From Lingula anatina (taxonomy: Eukaryota; Brachiopoda; Lingulata; Lingulida; Lingulidae): a stretch of 64,000 bases of DNA. Made by a program: the position numbers and the translations under genes. This document shows, piece by piece, positions 24,801 to 37,500 of this stretch. The stretch is from positions 180,365-244,364 of the forward strand of contig NW_019776135.1 of assembly GCF_001039355.2 (NCBI RefSeq), given 5' to 3'. The stretch's first letter is position 1. Each line of letters begins with the position of its first letter. Under the pieces are notes generated by a model. The model was not told where the DNA came from. It did not search any database and saw only the letters and a list, made by a program, of their open reading frames with translations.

Positions 24801-27800
24801 AACTTCATTGCACAGACCCCATAAATCAACAGCAGAGTAATCTGAGTAAGCTTTGGAATTTCAGAATGTAGAACACATTATCCAAGCCATTACAACAGCA
24901 TGACTCAAATGTTTACTACTGGGTCTAAATGGATAAATATGCCTTTGGGGGCATGTGATACATAAACTGCATTTCCATGCAAACTTGGGCCGACTTCACT
25001 TAGTAAAAACATTTTTAACAAATAGTTTGATTGCTACTTGCTCGTCAAGGAGCCAATCTGATGNCTTTTTATTTCAAGGAAAATTTTAAAAAGGGAGCAA
25101 AAGTACATTTTAACTGATCAAAATAATGGACATGTAATTATTAAAGTCATTCATGTGATAATTGTTCTCACCATGGCCCCTCTGTAGTAAGCTGTGGTGA
25201 TTGTACGAAACCTCTCCTGGCCTGCTGTGTCCCTAGAATAGCAAAACAATATAAACTGTCAAATAATGAGATATTTGGGAGTTAATCTGATGAAAACAAC
25301 CATCTAGTGATCAGGACAATAAACATTCCATCCCTGGGTTCACACAAGTTGTTAAGCCCTTCTTTTTGGATGGATATAATTCAGCTTGACTGAAAAATTA
25401 AAAATATAGAGCCAGTTTTACAAAAGAATGTGACTCAAAATGGTCTTAACATGTACAGCAATATTCTAACGTACATGACATTACTGACTAAAAAGTCCTT
25501 GATAGCAAAAAGCACCTTTACCGGATTGTAAACTTAGCTTTCCCTCTTTTTTTTTTTAAATACACAACAAAGTACTAGTAAGGTTACATCAGCAGTATGA
25601 AATAACAAAATGTTTTCTTACAAAGTTCTCTTTTTTTCCTATTTCAATGAAACTTACCATATCTGTAACTTGATCTTTTTCCCGTCCAGTTCTATTGTTC
25701 TGATCTTAAAATCTATTCCTGAAATAAAAACAACACACAAACATGAACAAGGATTTAAAATAACAAAATCAGGTGCATTCAAGTTGTGTCAAACACCTGA
25801 AGCTGCTCCGATCACTGATGCAGCCTCTTTCTGTTTCAATCAGTGGAACACAACAACCAGCAATTTCTACTCTGTTTAAAGAAAATACCATATTATTGCA
25901 TAAAATCAAGGTAAAATCATAAAGTTTATGTTCCATAATCCTAATACGTCAAACTCAATGGATCATCAGATTAGTTTGTATGGCTAAAAATGTAATATAC
26001 ACTTCAGATTTATAATATAGATATATTTTGTAACTTCCTCCCATTAGTAAGGTGCACAGAGAACCACAAAGACATCTATCAGCAAGAAAACAAAGATCCA
26101 CCCAATAATTAAGTACTGTCACACTATGACTATTGGACACTCCCAACAAATCCAGCCACCCTTGCCCATTGTTATCACTGGCCAGTGGTTTGCTTCCACA
26201 AAGTGACATCACTCTTCAGATGAAATTCAAAATCAAAGATGAACAAAATGTTGAACTGGCTGTAGTTCACAGCAAATCAATTTTAAAATCGAAATCAAAA
26301 CCAACAGCACTGTATCTCCCACCCCTACCCATCAAAGTTAGGGGGATGTGCTTTCTCTTGATTTTTTACAACTGTTCATTGTCAACTCAAGGGGTATTAA
26401 TGTACATGAATGATGACAAAATGGAAGAAATACATCTGTGAGAAATGGGGGGAAATCTCCTGCAACTTCATTGCACAGACCCCATAAATCAACAGCAGAG
26501 TAATCTGAGTAAGCTTTGGAATTTCAGAATGTAGAACACATTATCCAAGCCATTACAACAGCATGACTCAAATGTTTACTACTGGGTCTAAATGGATAAA
26601 TATGCCTTTGGGGGCATGTGATACATAAACTGCATTTCCATGCAAACTTGGGCCGACTTAACTTAGTAAAAACATTTTTAACAAATAGTTTGATTGCTAC
26701 TTGCTCGTCAAGGAGCCAATCTGATGCTAGGCACCTTGCTTCATTTAAAATAGCAGTGAATGGGATAGTTCAGATTTGTTGCCTCCCTTGAGCACGTCAT
26801 AAATCCTATAGTTTGCTGAGATAAATGGTACTGATGAAGAACTACCCAATTTGACTGGAAACATGACTTTACAAGCTGGTAACATCCTGGGTCTAGATTT
26901 ATTTCCTTATCATTTGACAGAGCACTCTACAGTATGCATGACCTATGGCTTTTGTATTCAGGCCAAAAAAGAAAATGTTTTTTTTGTTTGTTTGTTTGTT
27001 TTTTCATGGCATCCCCCTTGTTTGTATCTCTCAGAAATAACATGCTAGGCAACACTGGGGTGCCAGTTCTGTGATCAAGGGGTCAGATCCCATGGGGACC
27101 TTAAAAACATACACTGGGTAATTGACAAATGGATATTATATGCTTTGTCATATTTTATATGCTTTATATATTGCTAAATATGTCAATGACTGCTTCAGAA
27201 TAATAGCAGAATAGAACTGATTGCAATAACAGAATTTTGAAGCTATATATGTGAAGCAAACGTATCCTGGCATGTCATTTCTTTCATTTTCTTTAATATC
27301 ATAAAACAGATTAGTTGTAATGGTGTATGGTCAATAAACTACTAGTATTCTATGCATACAGCTAGAGGCACTATTCAGTGTTTTGACCCACTTTCCAAAA
27401 CTCACTTCTGTCTTTTTAAAACCTCTTTTTAGCTAAACCTTCATATTCTTAACTTGGCAAGTGATAAAAAAAGATTTCTGTAACCTATTCATGCAAGAGT
27501 ACAGTAAGGATTGCAGACCTGAAACCAGAAATTTTAAAGGGCATTCTTTTCTACAAATGTGGATCTTCTCATTCCTTCATATGACAACTGGAAAAATGGC
27601 ACAGTATCTAAATCAAATTTTTGTTTCAGAACAGACATTTTTCGTCCAAAAAGACAATTCTTTTTAGTCTTCTAAAATCCATGGTCTATGGGGCAGGTTT
27701 GTACATATAAATTAATACAGGTGAACCACCTCAGGTATGCACAGCAACACCTGGACATCTTGGTCATATTTGAATTAATACACTGATATCCATTTGAAAT

Positions 27801-29425
27801 AACATCAGGTTCCAATATGCCAGGGAGACCCCATGCTATTTTTGCTATTTGGCCGTTTTCCAAATCTGAATACACTAATATTCCTGTATCCCACTGTTAA
27901 TTTCTAGGTATAGAACATTAATCGCTGGAGCAATAAAAAGTCACACTGAGAGTAACAACAGAAGTTATTTATAATTTCCTGCCAAAGTCCTTAAAATTGA
28001 TTAAGGTTTTAAACAAAATAATAATAATAATTAATAAATTAACCTAAAAATAAATACATAAATAAAATAATAAAAATTTGTGAAAATTTACAAATAACAG
28101 TTGTATCCATCAGTGTATTTCTAAGATTCCTCTTGAATATCTTATGTCCCAGTTAAGTAAAGTTTCTTCACAATAACAATGATGAATTGGCCAAAATAAT
28201 CAAACATATATATCATCTAACCTCTTTTTGTCATATTAAAAACATAATTTATCATTTGAGGAGAGTAAGTTTGAGCCTAGCAACATCAGGAGCATTATAC
28301 CTAGCAACATCCTTCAGAAATGCACTGGATGCAGCCAACAGAAATATCTGCTCTTTAAGACATAAACACTGGTACATGACACACCTGGGCAAACTTCCAC
28401 ATAGTCTTTCTGGCAATCTTTCAACAACATTCACTTTACTACTAAATCAACCAAAATATATACAAGACACAAAAACAAACTTAGGATTATTTTTTGTATG
28501 TACACATTTCATTTACTGCAGCTAGTTCAGAAATTGATTACTTAACAGTTGATGTGAAGAAAATGAAATAAATAAATTCTACAGCCTTAGTGCTTTATTT
28601 TTAAGTAAAAAAATTTAGGAAATAATCTTTTAAGAAAAAAGGATTAGGTCAAATTATTTCAATATTGTCATTTGATTTTTATAACATAAATATTATGCAA
28701 ATCTTAGTGATCAAAAATATATAAGTCAAAACAATTTCTCTCGATTTTTATGATAGTTTCCAAAATTTTCAAATGTTTATAAGTGAGTGACCAGATACAT
28801 ATATGCATTAACTTATCCTCTTTTTAGTATCCTCCTATCATAACATAAATTTTTTAACTTATCTGATTACATAGTCTGATAGAAAGTATAAATGGAAAAG
28901 GCATCAAATTAACAATACAAACGAAACATTAAACCACATTGACAGCTCAATGACACCTCAATATGACATTCAACTTGTGGATATAATTTACATTACTTCC
29001 ATCCGTCAGTGATAAATTTACATGAACATACTCTGCAATAATGGCACGATTGAGATATTCTCCCTCTTTAAAACAGCATACGGGTATTTTATTTTCTATT
29101 TCTTCAATGCACCATGCCATACTCTTTCAAATATCAACTTATCCATGGACACATAATTAAAGAAGGTCGAAAAAATATGCAGCAACAGACTATCAGCACC
29201 ACTACCGCGGAACACAGCGGCACGAAATCGTCAACGATCTAAATCTTATCAATATCAGCAGCGCATTTTTCATGAAATCTAGGCAAAGACAAGCAACTTA
29301 CCTATAGTGGAAATGAATGTGGAGTTGAATGCATCCTCTGAGAATCTGAAAAGAACGCAAGTTTTCCCGACCCCCGAATCACCAATCAATAGAAGCTTGA
29401 AAAGATAATCATAGGTTTTCGCCAT
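20172..29425 (-). CDS. RAB8: RAB8 small GTPase (208 aa)
   Basis: Minus-strand exons are 29425-29302, 24055-23995, 23570-23510, 22935-22858, 21673-21584, 21402-21286 and 20267-20172, totalling 627 nt. The start [20 protein letters not shown] is the same as in vertebrate Rab8. P-loop GDSGVGKT, switch I ISTIGIDF, switch [18 protein letters not shown] and ETSAK are all present. The tail ends RRWRCVIL, a CaaX box with terminal Leu, expected to be geranylgeranylated as in Rab8 (human CVLL). Rab8 directs Golgi/recycling-endosome vesicles to the plasma membrane and cilium. Rab10/13 are the nearest alternatives, but the N-terminus and CxxL tail favour Rab8. Exons 2 and 3 also occur at 25718-25658 and 25232-25172 in a duplicated block. 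The N gap falls in the last intron; exons 6 and 7 join in frame without needing a hidden exon. Confidence 0.95.
20438..21060. other. Assembly gap (623 N)
   Basis: Run of N inside the last RAB8 intron, followed at once by a 23-nt poly-A run, a likely cause of the gap. Confidence 0.98.
21781..22110. repeat. (AAT)n tract with adjoining retroelement-like sequence
   Basis: About 12 AAT units (21784-21821) abut a segment with GACGCCTTT...CTAAGGCGCCTTACAA, where CGCCTT and AAGGCG can pair. About 200 bp further on is GTGGGTCTTTAGAAGGGTC...AGGAGCTGGTTGC. The arrangement of A-rich microsatellite, GCGC hairpin and 'aggagctggtt' box looks like the 3' part of a dispersed SINE/LINE-type repeat in a RAB8 intron. 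Family not identified. Confidence 0.4.
23402..25063. repeat. Direct repeat, copy 1 (contains RAB8 exons 2 and 3)
   Basis: 1,662 bp repeated nearly exactly at 25065-26726. Differences seen are few: ACATACATG versus ACGTACATG, TATATAC versus TATACAC, CTTCACTTA versus CTTAACTTA, and one extra T in a T-run. The copies are joined by a single N (25064), typical of two overlapping contigs or haplotypes placed end to end. Confidence 0.95.
25172..25232 (-). pseudogene. Duplicate of RAB8 exon 3
   Basis: Identical coding content to 23510-23570 ([20 protein letters not shown]), with intact splice sites. It is a redundant assembly copy or a truly duplicated exon; it cannot be added to the transcript in frame (see findings). 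Confidence 0.8.
25658..25718 (-). pseudogene. Duplicate of RAB8 exon 2
   Basis: Same 61 nt as 23995-24055 ([19 protein letters not shown]), with intact splice sites. Status as for the duplicate exon 3. Confidence 0.8.
26727..29301. other. RAB8 intron 1, unique part
   Basis: AT-rich intron with short A/T simple runs (for example AATAAT/AATAAA mixtures at 28018-28078). No exon, RNA gene or transposon end was recognised. Confidence 0.55.
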
Positions 29426-29694
29426 GTCTGTCCGTATGTCCGACAGGGAACACCCTCTGTATTACTTCCGGGTTACTAAAATTAGGATTGTGTCCCGGAA
29501 AGTGTAAATGATTTTTATGTCTATATACTTTGAGTTATGTGTCTTTGTAGAGTTTAATTATATTGCATTAATAATGAAATAAAATGGGTCGATTAATGAC
29601 AATTTACTATTATATTTTGATTTTATTTCAATCTCTTTCCGCAACAGATGATTCACTTCAAAGGCAACCATTCTGACAGAGCAGAGAACTTGTG
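29426..29694. promoter_or_regulatory. Divergent promoter, RAB8 / HAP40, with ETS-like site
   Basis: 269 bp lie between the RAB8 and HAP40 start codons. ACTTCCGG at 29464-29471 matches the ETS/GABP consensus (CCGGAAGT on the other strand), common in TATA-less bidirectional promoters. A second CCCGGAAAG lies near 29494. No TATA box is evident near either gene. Confidence 0.6.
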
Positions 29695-32600
29695 ATGGAA
29701 CGAGATGCCGACTACCTTGGCAGATACAGGAGTATTTCTAACAAACTTAAGAAGTAATCCTCTCTCTCTCTCATTGTTTGATGTCTGCCCAATCATATTT
29801 TAATTTAGTTGTAATTTACATGCAATCTACCACACAGTCTCCTGCAACGTATTAATATTATGTTGTAGATATTATTTATTATCATACATTGTAGAAGTAG
29901 AGAAAGTGGAACTTTCTATTACGTCTCTGTTATTATTTAGTAGAAAGATCATTATGAAGCATTTCACTGTTGATTTCCAGACGGTTCTTGAAGAAACCCA
30001 ATGTTGCAGAGGGCAGCGAACAGTTTGGTGAGTATAATTCATCCTCTATTTCATCACTGCAGAATTTTAAATAATTTTTCAGTTCCAACATTAATACTTA
30101 AAGTTTATAATGAATCTGATTGTAGTACATGTATCTCTGTAGTATACATTGGTTATCTTCTACAATTTCAGCTTCTTTAGGGAAGACTTTCCGCCAGCAA
30201 GAATGCCAGCAATATGCAGGCTTTTGTTCCTTAGCACAAGCAAGGTTTGTATATATATAACCATTCCTGCTGAATAGAAAGTATTTTATTATTTAAGAGA
30301 CAAAAACAGCACTTAATTCTTGGACAGAGCCATAGCTTTGTTTGCCTTAATTTAAGACCCTGCCCTGCTGCTTACCTCAGAAAAGGCCTTGATTATGACC
30401 AAGGCAATATATCCTATTAGGCAGGTTGAAGCAGATAATGCACTTGCTTCTTCCTGAAATTATCCATATTTATTTTACTGATAATACTGGCCACAGGGTT
30501 GGTGGAGACTTTTTTAGTGAGTGGTTTGCCTCATCACTTTTCAATCCCCGAGTATGACATGGCTTCATGACCCTTTCGCCTTTGTATTAAAACTTGCAAA
30601 ATCCTCAGTCTTGTATTACATTTGACAACCTTGCATTGTACCAAGCCCATATTATGTGATTTCAGATGTGAGCATACCTTGGCCAACCCAGCAGGTGAGG
30701 CCCAAGCACTGACTGAAGCAGGCAGGGCCTTCATGGAGGCAGAGATGGCAGACAGAGAGCTGGATTGTCCTTGCTTTGAGGAAAATCTGACTGCTGCCAT
30801 CAACTGTTATGGGCATGCAGTCAGGGTAAGTAGCTCTGAGTATTTGACTGCGTTTCCTTAACCTTATCATACTAGCAGGATTGATCTATCTCAGCGGGGA
30901 TTCTTGCTAAGGTGCAGACAATGTAATTTGTCTGGCACACCCCTCTCATAAAGCAACATGAACAACATTGTCAACCACAAAGTTTTCCCAACGATATCCA
31001 AGTACCTTAAGTTATGCGGGGGCAGGCCAGACATTTAAGCGGTTTTAACTGAATAGCAAGAATCCCTGAGGAGTAAGATCCATCCAGCTAGTACTATAGG
31101 GTTATGGGAATGTCCCTTTGAGTTTTGAGGCAACAGACAGGAATACTTATATATGTCTTGGGTCCAAAACTGGTTTACAGACAAAATTATTCTGCCTTAA
31201 GTCATTAGTGAATTTTCACAGTACTGAAAATAATTATAATTACAGAAAAATCATGATGAAAATAGATGTCTATCGATTGGTTTTTAGTGGAGATATACGT
31301 GTTATTGTAGAGGAGGTAGTAGCAATTTATATAGCAGACATAATCATTTAATATAATGTTCATTGTATTTTAGGTACATATAGAATCTAAGCAGTCTGCC
31401 TTGGCTGCAGCACTTTGTGTAGAACTGGGAGACTCCCTGAGGGTATGCTTTGATTTTATATCGGAATGATTTTAGAAAATCAAATTTAAATATATGTATA
31501 TTTTTGTACCTGCACTATTGTATATTTCAGGGGTCAAAGGATTGTGATTTTTGTAACAAAATAAGATATTTTACTCCATTGTAAATGACATACATGACAG
31601 TTGCTGCAGATTTTCTTCATTATTGACCAAAATGTGATATTATTTGTATGCTGCCACTGTTCCAGGGTCTTGGTAAGTCTGGAGAGGCCATGGCACACTA
31701 TCAGAGAGCAGCAGAGCTACAGTATCAGGTATTCCTCAGGCTCTGTAGATATTTTTACACTGCCTGTTTTGTTAACATCAACCTTTACTCTTGGCTGAGA
31801 CCCCAGAGGGCTAAATTTCCACTTTAGTTTACATCTTATTTATTGTTATCATTATTTTTATTTGTGTCTTATACAATATTAATATTTTTAAAGAAAAAGA
31901 AATCATTATTTCAGAACCCCCTGGACTGTCTGTTTTCTATGGGCTTTGTGGCAACTTGTAAAATTGAAACAGGTAACATAATTGCAAATTTACTTCTAGT
32001 ACTTACAATATGGAATGGAATTTAATATCAAGTGCGCACATTTTTTCACAACTGAAAAAATTCCATTTGAGATTAACTTACATGCATATATGACCTTCAA
32101 AGATTTAAAATTACTTTTTATGCTAAGATATATACCTGACTGTGTAAAATATATTCCTTTTGAGCATTTTTGCTACGACATGAGATAGTTGCCACTGTCA
32201 ATTAGGAAACATTTAATATACAATGTTGTTTTGTGATTTTTCTAGGTGATTTTGATGGTGCTTTGGCAGTCCTTACAGAAATGGCTTACTTAGCTCAAGA
32301 GAGAGGAGGTATGTGGCATTTGGATATGAAAAAAAAATCAATTCTGCAATAACTGCATGTAATTTTTTCTTACATTTACTGGGTGAAGACAAAAAATACA
32401 TCTGTATAAATTGCAGTATGATATCTTAAATTACTTAATTATTAAGGAAATTAATCTACTTGACTGTTACAAAGTTACTGTAAATGTGTTGAAACTGAAG
32501 TTGGTTATTATAGGACTTGTGTAATGATTTGTCCTTTCAGGTGGTAACAGTGGCAAACCTCTAGGTGCCTTCTGTGACATACTGGCCAGATGCGAAGTTA

Positions 32601-33672
32601 CAAGGGTGCTGCTTTTAATGCTTCTACAGGTATAGAATTGATTAACTCTGTGCTTTAATCGCAGAATACTAAATCATGTGACAAATCATGAGATAGCCAT
32701 CATCACAAGATAGAATTACATACTTGCTTGAGAAAGGGGTTGTACTTGTAGGTTAAACTTCTGCTTTCATTAGATGGACAGTACACAGAGAAAGTTTTTG
32801 GTGAAATGCAGGAATTCTTTTGATATCTGCTTACTCCACTGTGAATTATATATGCGAGTAAAATGTCTTTAATAAGGTCACTCAATGTGTGCACACATAG
32901 GCATATTTGATCTTGTTTTACATACACTATCCTGTTGTTTCAGCCTATACCAAAGTATATTGTGCACATGTTTCTCATAATTTGCTTAATACATATCAGG
33001 AAGTTGTTCTTTTAGCCCACTCCTCAGAGGATACGACCAGAACATGCCCAGACCCTGGAAAAGTATACATGGGGAGCCTCAGACACAGAAGACAGTACAT
33101 CAGGTACATAGGACATAAAACTGCAAAACTGTATGAAGAGAATAAAGATGTTCAGATTTGCTTTACTAGCTTTTGTGAAAAAAAGTTGATACACCTTGAA
33201 AGTCTGTAATGTATTATTGGACCTTGTAATTCTCAAAAGGCCTTAATCAAGTCTTTTTGGTCTTTAAAAAATTTTGTTTTTTTCTGTTGCTTTTGACAAA
33301 AACATAACTTGCTTTCATTTTTATTTTTAGTGCAATGTATCAATGAAGATCTTTTTCTATTACTGCAATCAGTCGTGGTAGGTAAAAACAATTGTTACAA
33401 CCTTTATGTAGAAATAATTGTAGGTGAGCATTAAGGCATCTTTACTACCCATTTTTTCATTTGTGAAAACATCATTATTTTAAATTTGGTGCATTCTTAA
33501 TTTTCGAATAAAAATTTCTTAAGTTTCCTCGATGTTTCAGATGGCCTGTCAGTCAAGGGATACAGAATCTTTAAAATCCCTACAGGTAGAGCTATGGCCC
33601 CTCTTGTCTGCAGAACAGAACCAGTTACTCCATCTAGTGGTGAAGGAACTGTCAAGTTCAGCAAAGGAGTGA
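29695..33672 (+). CDS. F8A1: HAP40 (F8A), 40-kDa huntingtin-associated protein (315 aa)
   Basis: Twelve exons: 29695-29753, 29981-30027, 30172-30244, 30666-30825, 31374-31442, 31666-31728, 31915-31972, 32246-32308, 32541-32629, 33016-33103, 33331-33377 and 33541-33672. HAP40 is an all-helical, TPR-like protein that binds and stabilises huntingtin and has been tied to Rab5 endosome motility. Recognition rests on blocks shared with human HAP40: [20 protein letters not shown] at the N-terminus, EALTEA-type helix text ([13 protein letters not shown]), [35 protein letters not shown], and the end [20 protein letters not shown]. It is shorter than human (371 aa) because the proline-rich loop before FSDVLVRCEV is almost absent; only a short GGNSGKP remains. 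The mammalian gene is intronless, whereas this one has 11 introns. Confidence 0.94.
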
Positions 33673-34597
33673 CCTTCAAACTGTATTTTAAAGTGAAATG
33701 TGTATTAGTGTGTAAATATGTCCATATAGTTCCTGCAAGGCAGATTCACAATGGCTTTTGATGAAGACCTTATATAAGGCAGGGCAAAGAAAGATGCTTA
33801 CACATTGTAGCTAATTTATTTGAACATAAAAGATGTACATATAAGATAACAGAGCAGTTTGAGGAATTCATTGGTATTCTCTAATGTGCTTACAATTTCC
33901 TTCTAGTTAGAAAGTCTTTTGCTTGTCAGTGCATGCATTCCTAATAAGAGATCTTTACAAGAAACTTTCCAAAATACGGATAAAAGTAAATGTGGATTAG
34001 ATGTGGACAGTTCCAAGAAGCTCAAGCTGTGATTACACATCATTTTTATTATTTGGTTGACACATGCAATAGCCCAATAGGGATCCATTATATATGTGGT
34101 TATATCAAACACAACATGATTGTCCTGACTAGTCTTGTATACAAAAACATGAATTCATTAAAATAACAACATGAAAAATAAATTTAAATATATATACAAT
34201 ATTTTTTAACATCAATACTGAACAATTCCATAAATTGGAAGAGAAGTGATGGGAAGAAAATAAACCACCTATAGTTCATCTAAACATTAAAAAATAAGCA
34301 GAATTCTTGGACAAAATATCATATATATTCTTTCATTAAGGTAAAATATGAGCAAGAGCCTATTTTCACAAACTTTTTGTTTTCCACCTGGCCTGACAAT
34401 GACTTTAACATCTTAATACTACATGTACTATATGATTATAAAAAGAGCTCTCACGTACTTAAATTTTTAAAATAAGAGTAAAAAAGGTATTACCTTTGTA
34501 AAAATCATTCCAATCCACTGGTGGCTTAAAATGTAGACCTACTGTTATCTTACCAAAGCAAAACGAATTATTTTTTACAGATATCTGTTTAAAGCTC
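33673..34597. other. Convergent 3' region, HAP40 / MBOAT7
   Basis: Tail-to-tail intergenic stretch holding both 3' UTRs. AT-rich; no other element seen. Confidence 0.6.
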
Positions 34598-37500
34598 TTA
34601 TTCCATCTTTTTCCCAGATGATTTCCTTTTCATAAACACTAACCCTGTGACATAAAAGACTGCTGTCATGACATGGCCAAAGAAATAGATACTGCTCCAA
34701 TAGTCTAGTGTGCTATATAGTCCTAGCAACAGGAAACCCATGGACATGTACTCAAGGAACCTTAGCTTGAAAAACCACCAGAACCAGTCAAATATTTGTT
34801 GCTGTTTGTTGGAGGCATTGTCCCGAAAGGCCTTGATCATGGCGTCCTCTGCCATGAGGACAAATGGAACCAATAGAAAGCTCAGGTAGTAACCAGGATG
34901 GATGCCATGCCAATACGCACTGACCAGCATTGTGAGAAATGTTCTGGGAAAAAAACATATACAGTTACATAAATTGTATATCTCTAAACATAGTCTTCAG
35001 AAAATAATACAAAATCACTGTTATGATCTTTTGAAGCAATACAAAGTTCTAGTTTCTGCCATCCTGTGCAAAATGCATATTATTTAATTTTGGATACAAA
35101 AAAAAAAAAAAAAAAAAAATAAATAAATTGACTATTGGAAGAGTATAAAGTTGTGATAGAGACTTCAATATACCTGATAGATCTGAAAGGCACCCTACTG
35201 TACACAAAATGTGCTAGCCAAAACTGGACAGACATATTCCAACTCTTCATTCCTTCACGCACTGTAGATGACATCTCACAGCCTGACGGACTTATATTAT
35301 GGATGGTTTCAAAATCATACTCTACTTCATCTGCACTGGTTTCTCTGAAAAATTGTGTTGCATGTATATAAAAAGAAAATGCAATATATGAACATAAATT
35401 CAATTATTCATTTATATAATATCTGAAACAAAGGTTACCATAACAGTATTAAAGAGAGAGCACATAATGTGACAAGGCATATGCGAAATAAAAATTGTAA
35501 AGAAACATTTAAATATAAAAATTGAGAATATTTTGTATTAATCAGAAGTGAATCAAAAAGAAACATTGAATTCAAGTAACAAAAACCATAAGTAAGTTTA
35601 AAGAAAACTGACACAATAAATGAATAAAACAGACGAGGGATTCATCTTACAGGTCCTTCAAAGTCCCCAAGTTGGTTGGTCCTTGGCCCCGTTTTGGTCG
35701 ACTGTCCTTGGGGTAAGCCCCTAGAGCAGACGTGATACACACCATCTCTGACAGTATCCACGCAGAATATATCCTCATACGGAATATAAAAAACGTCACT
35801 ATCATATACCACAGCCTGTACAAGAAGAAGCGCTGGTGAAACTCTTCTGTCTTCACATACTGCAAAGAGCAAAACATGTTGGGTATAAATAACCAATGTG
35901 TGTGTGTGTATGTGTTCGATATAAATCCTTAATTAAAGAAATAATATGCTGCCATGTTCAATATATGTTATTCATAACACCACACTTCTTTGCAAGTTTA
36001 TGCCTTAATTTAGCTATTAAAGATACAATGTTGACAAAAATCCCCATCTGGTCAAGATGTCCCAGATTCACAGCAATCTTTTTTGAAAAAAAATAACATA
36101 CTCCTTTTATCTTGGAATGTTCATCTTTCAAATTTTAGACTGAATATGCTTGTGAACCAGACCCTTACCTCTAGGGGATATACCATTGAGGTTACAATGA
36201 ACAACAAAGCACAGACTGGAAGCACTTTAAGCTTTTCTAGGAGTGGCTGCCATGTTGGAATACTGGCTGTGTGTTCATTATGCAGCATGTCATGGTATGT
36301 TCTGTATTTGAAGTATGGACCTAAAAACCCGACAAAGAATTACATAATTTTAAATCTTGATGAACTTTTATTGTAATCCTTATTTACAGAATCGGTGCAA
36401 ACAAACTGGCTGATGAGAAAAAATGTTCATTAGCTTGGTACTTAGATGAAAATTATCAAACAATCAAACAAGCCAAAAAACTTTCATACCATTAGCTTAC
36501 GGCCAACCTGGATGTAGGCCTTCATCAGACTGATGTAATCAACATCAGCCGTCACCAGCCACCATAGGGATAGGGGGTCAATCTATCTAAAATTTGTAAG
36601 AAGCTCCTGGCCACTATACTACCTAGCGGTCAGCGTCAACATCTGCTCACATCAGTTTGATGAAGCCAGGTTAGGAGTACGCTAACAGCATGAAAATGTT
36701 TGGCTTGTGTCAGATCATTTTTATCTATGAAGCTGGCTGATGTCTTCATCTTATACGATTTAAATGGGATCATTCCAATCACAGTGGCATGTATTTTGTG
36801 TTACATGGTACAATGACATAGCTGATTGTTCTCACAATGAGATTTTGACTGTTCTAATGTGGTAGGTGAGATTGTGCACAGCATTCAAGACCATATAAAA
36901 TGTAAATAGTTACAAGACTTTTACTTTAAAAAAACCAACATATTATGAATTTAGGTGAAAAAAAAACTTTTATCCGACCTGTGAGCAAACCTATATAGCA
37001 GTAACTGTACAGCATTATGTCCATCAAGCTGGGATTAATGTTTCTGTATTCTGCTTCCAGTGCCAGGTTCTGTCTTTGAGCATCTTGTTGGCAATCCTCT
37101 GCTGACTTGGCTTTCTGCTGCCTTTTGTAGCTGTCATGTAATTCAAATGCCAAACCAACCATCTGTATGTATATAGAAGATTGTGAGTGATAAACATGAG
37201 AGAAAAGATGAAAACTGCATATATTCCTGTATGCTTCTTAATGATGACTTATGACCTTAGTTCCCTCATAACATGAAGTATAAAGTAAGTTAAAGACAAG
37301 TATTTTGCAAATAAAATTGTTTAATAATGTTTGATTTTTTCAACTCTTTCATAGACAACAAACATATTATGTAAAATTAAATTACCATATTCATGAGTCT
37401 GAATTTTAAAAATAATTTTCATAAGAATATGAAATTTAATATTTCCTTATACACACAAACCTTGAGAGTAAGCAACAGCTGCACTGCATTGCTATGAGAA

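Larger units (their letters stand above)
25065..26726. repeat. Direct repeat, copy 2 (duplicate of RAB8 exons 2 and 3)
   Basis: Near-identical partner of 23402-25063. Sequence continues uniquely on the right of this copy (CTAGGCACC from 26727) and on the left of copy 1. Confidence 0.95.

Noticed and set aside
25610-26441. Open frames repeated identically in both copies of the RAB8 duplicated block
   Set aside because: Their recurrence only reflects the repeated 1.66-kb block; they lie in introns or overlap exon 2 in the wrong frame.
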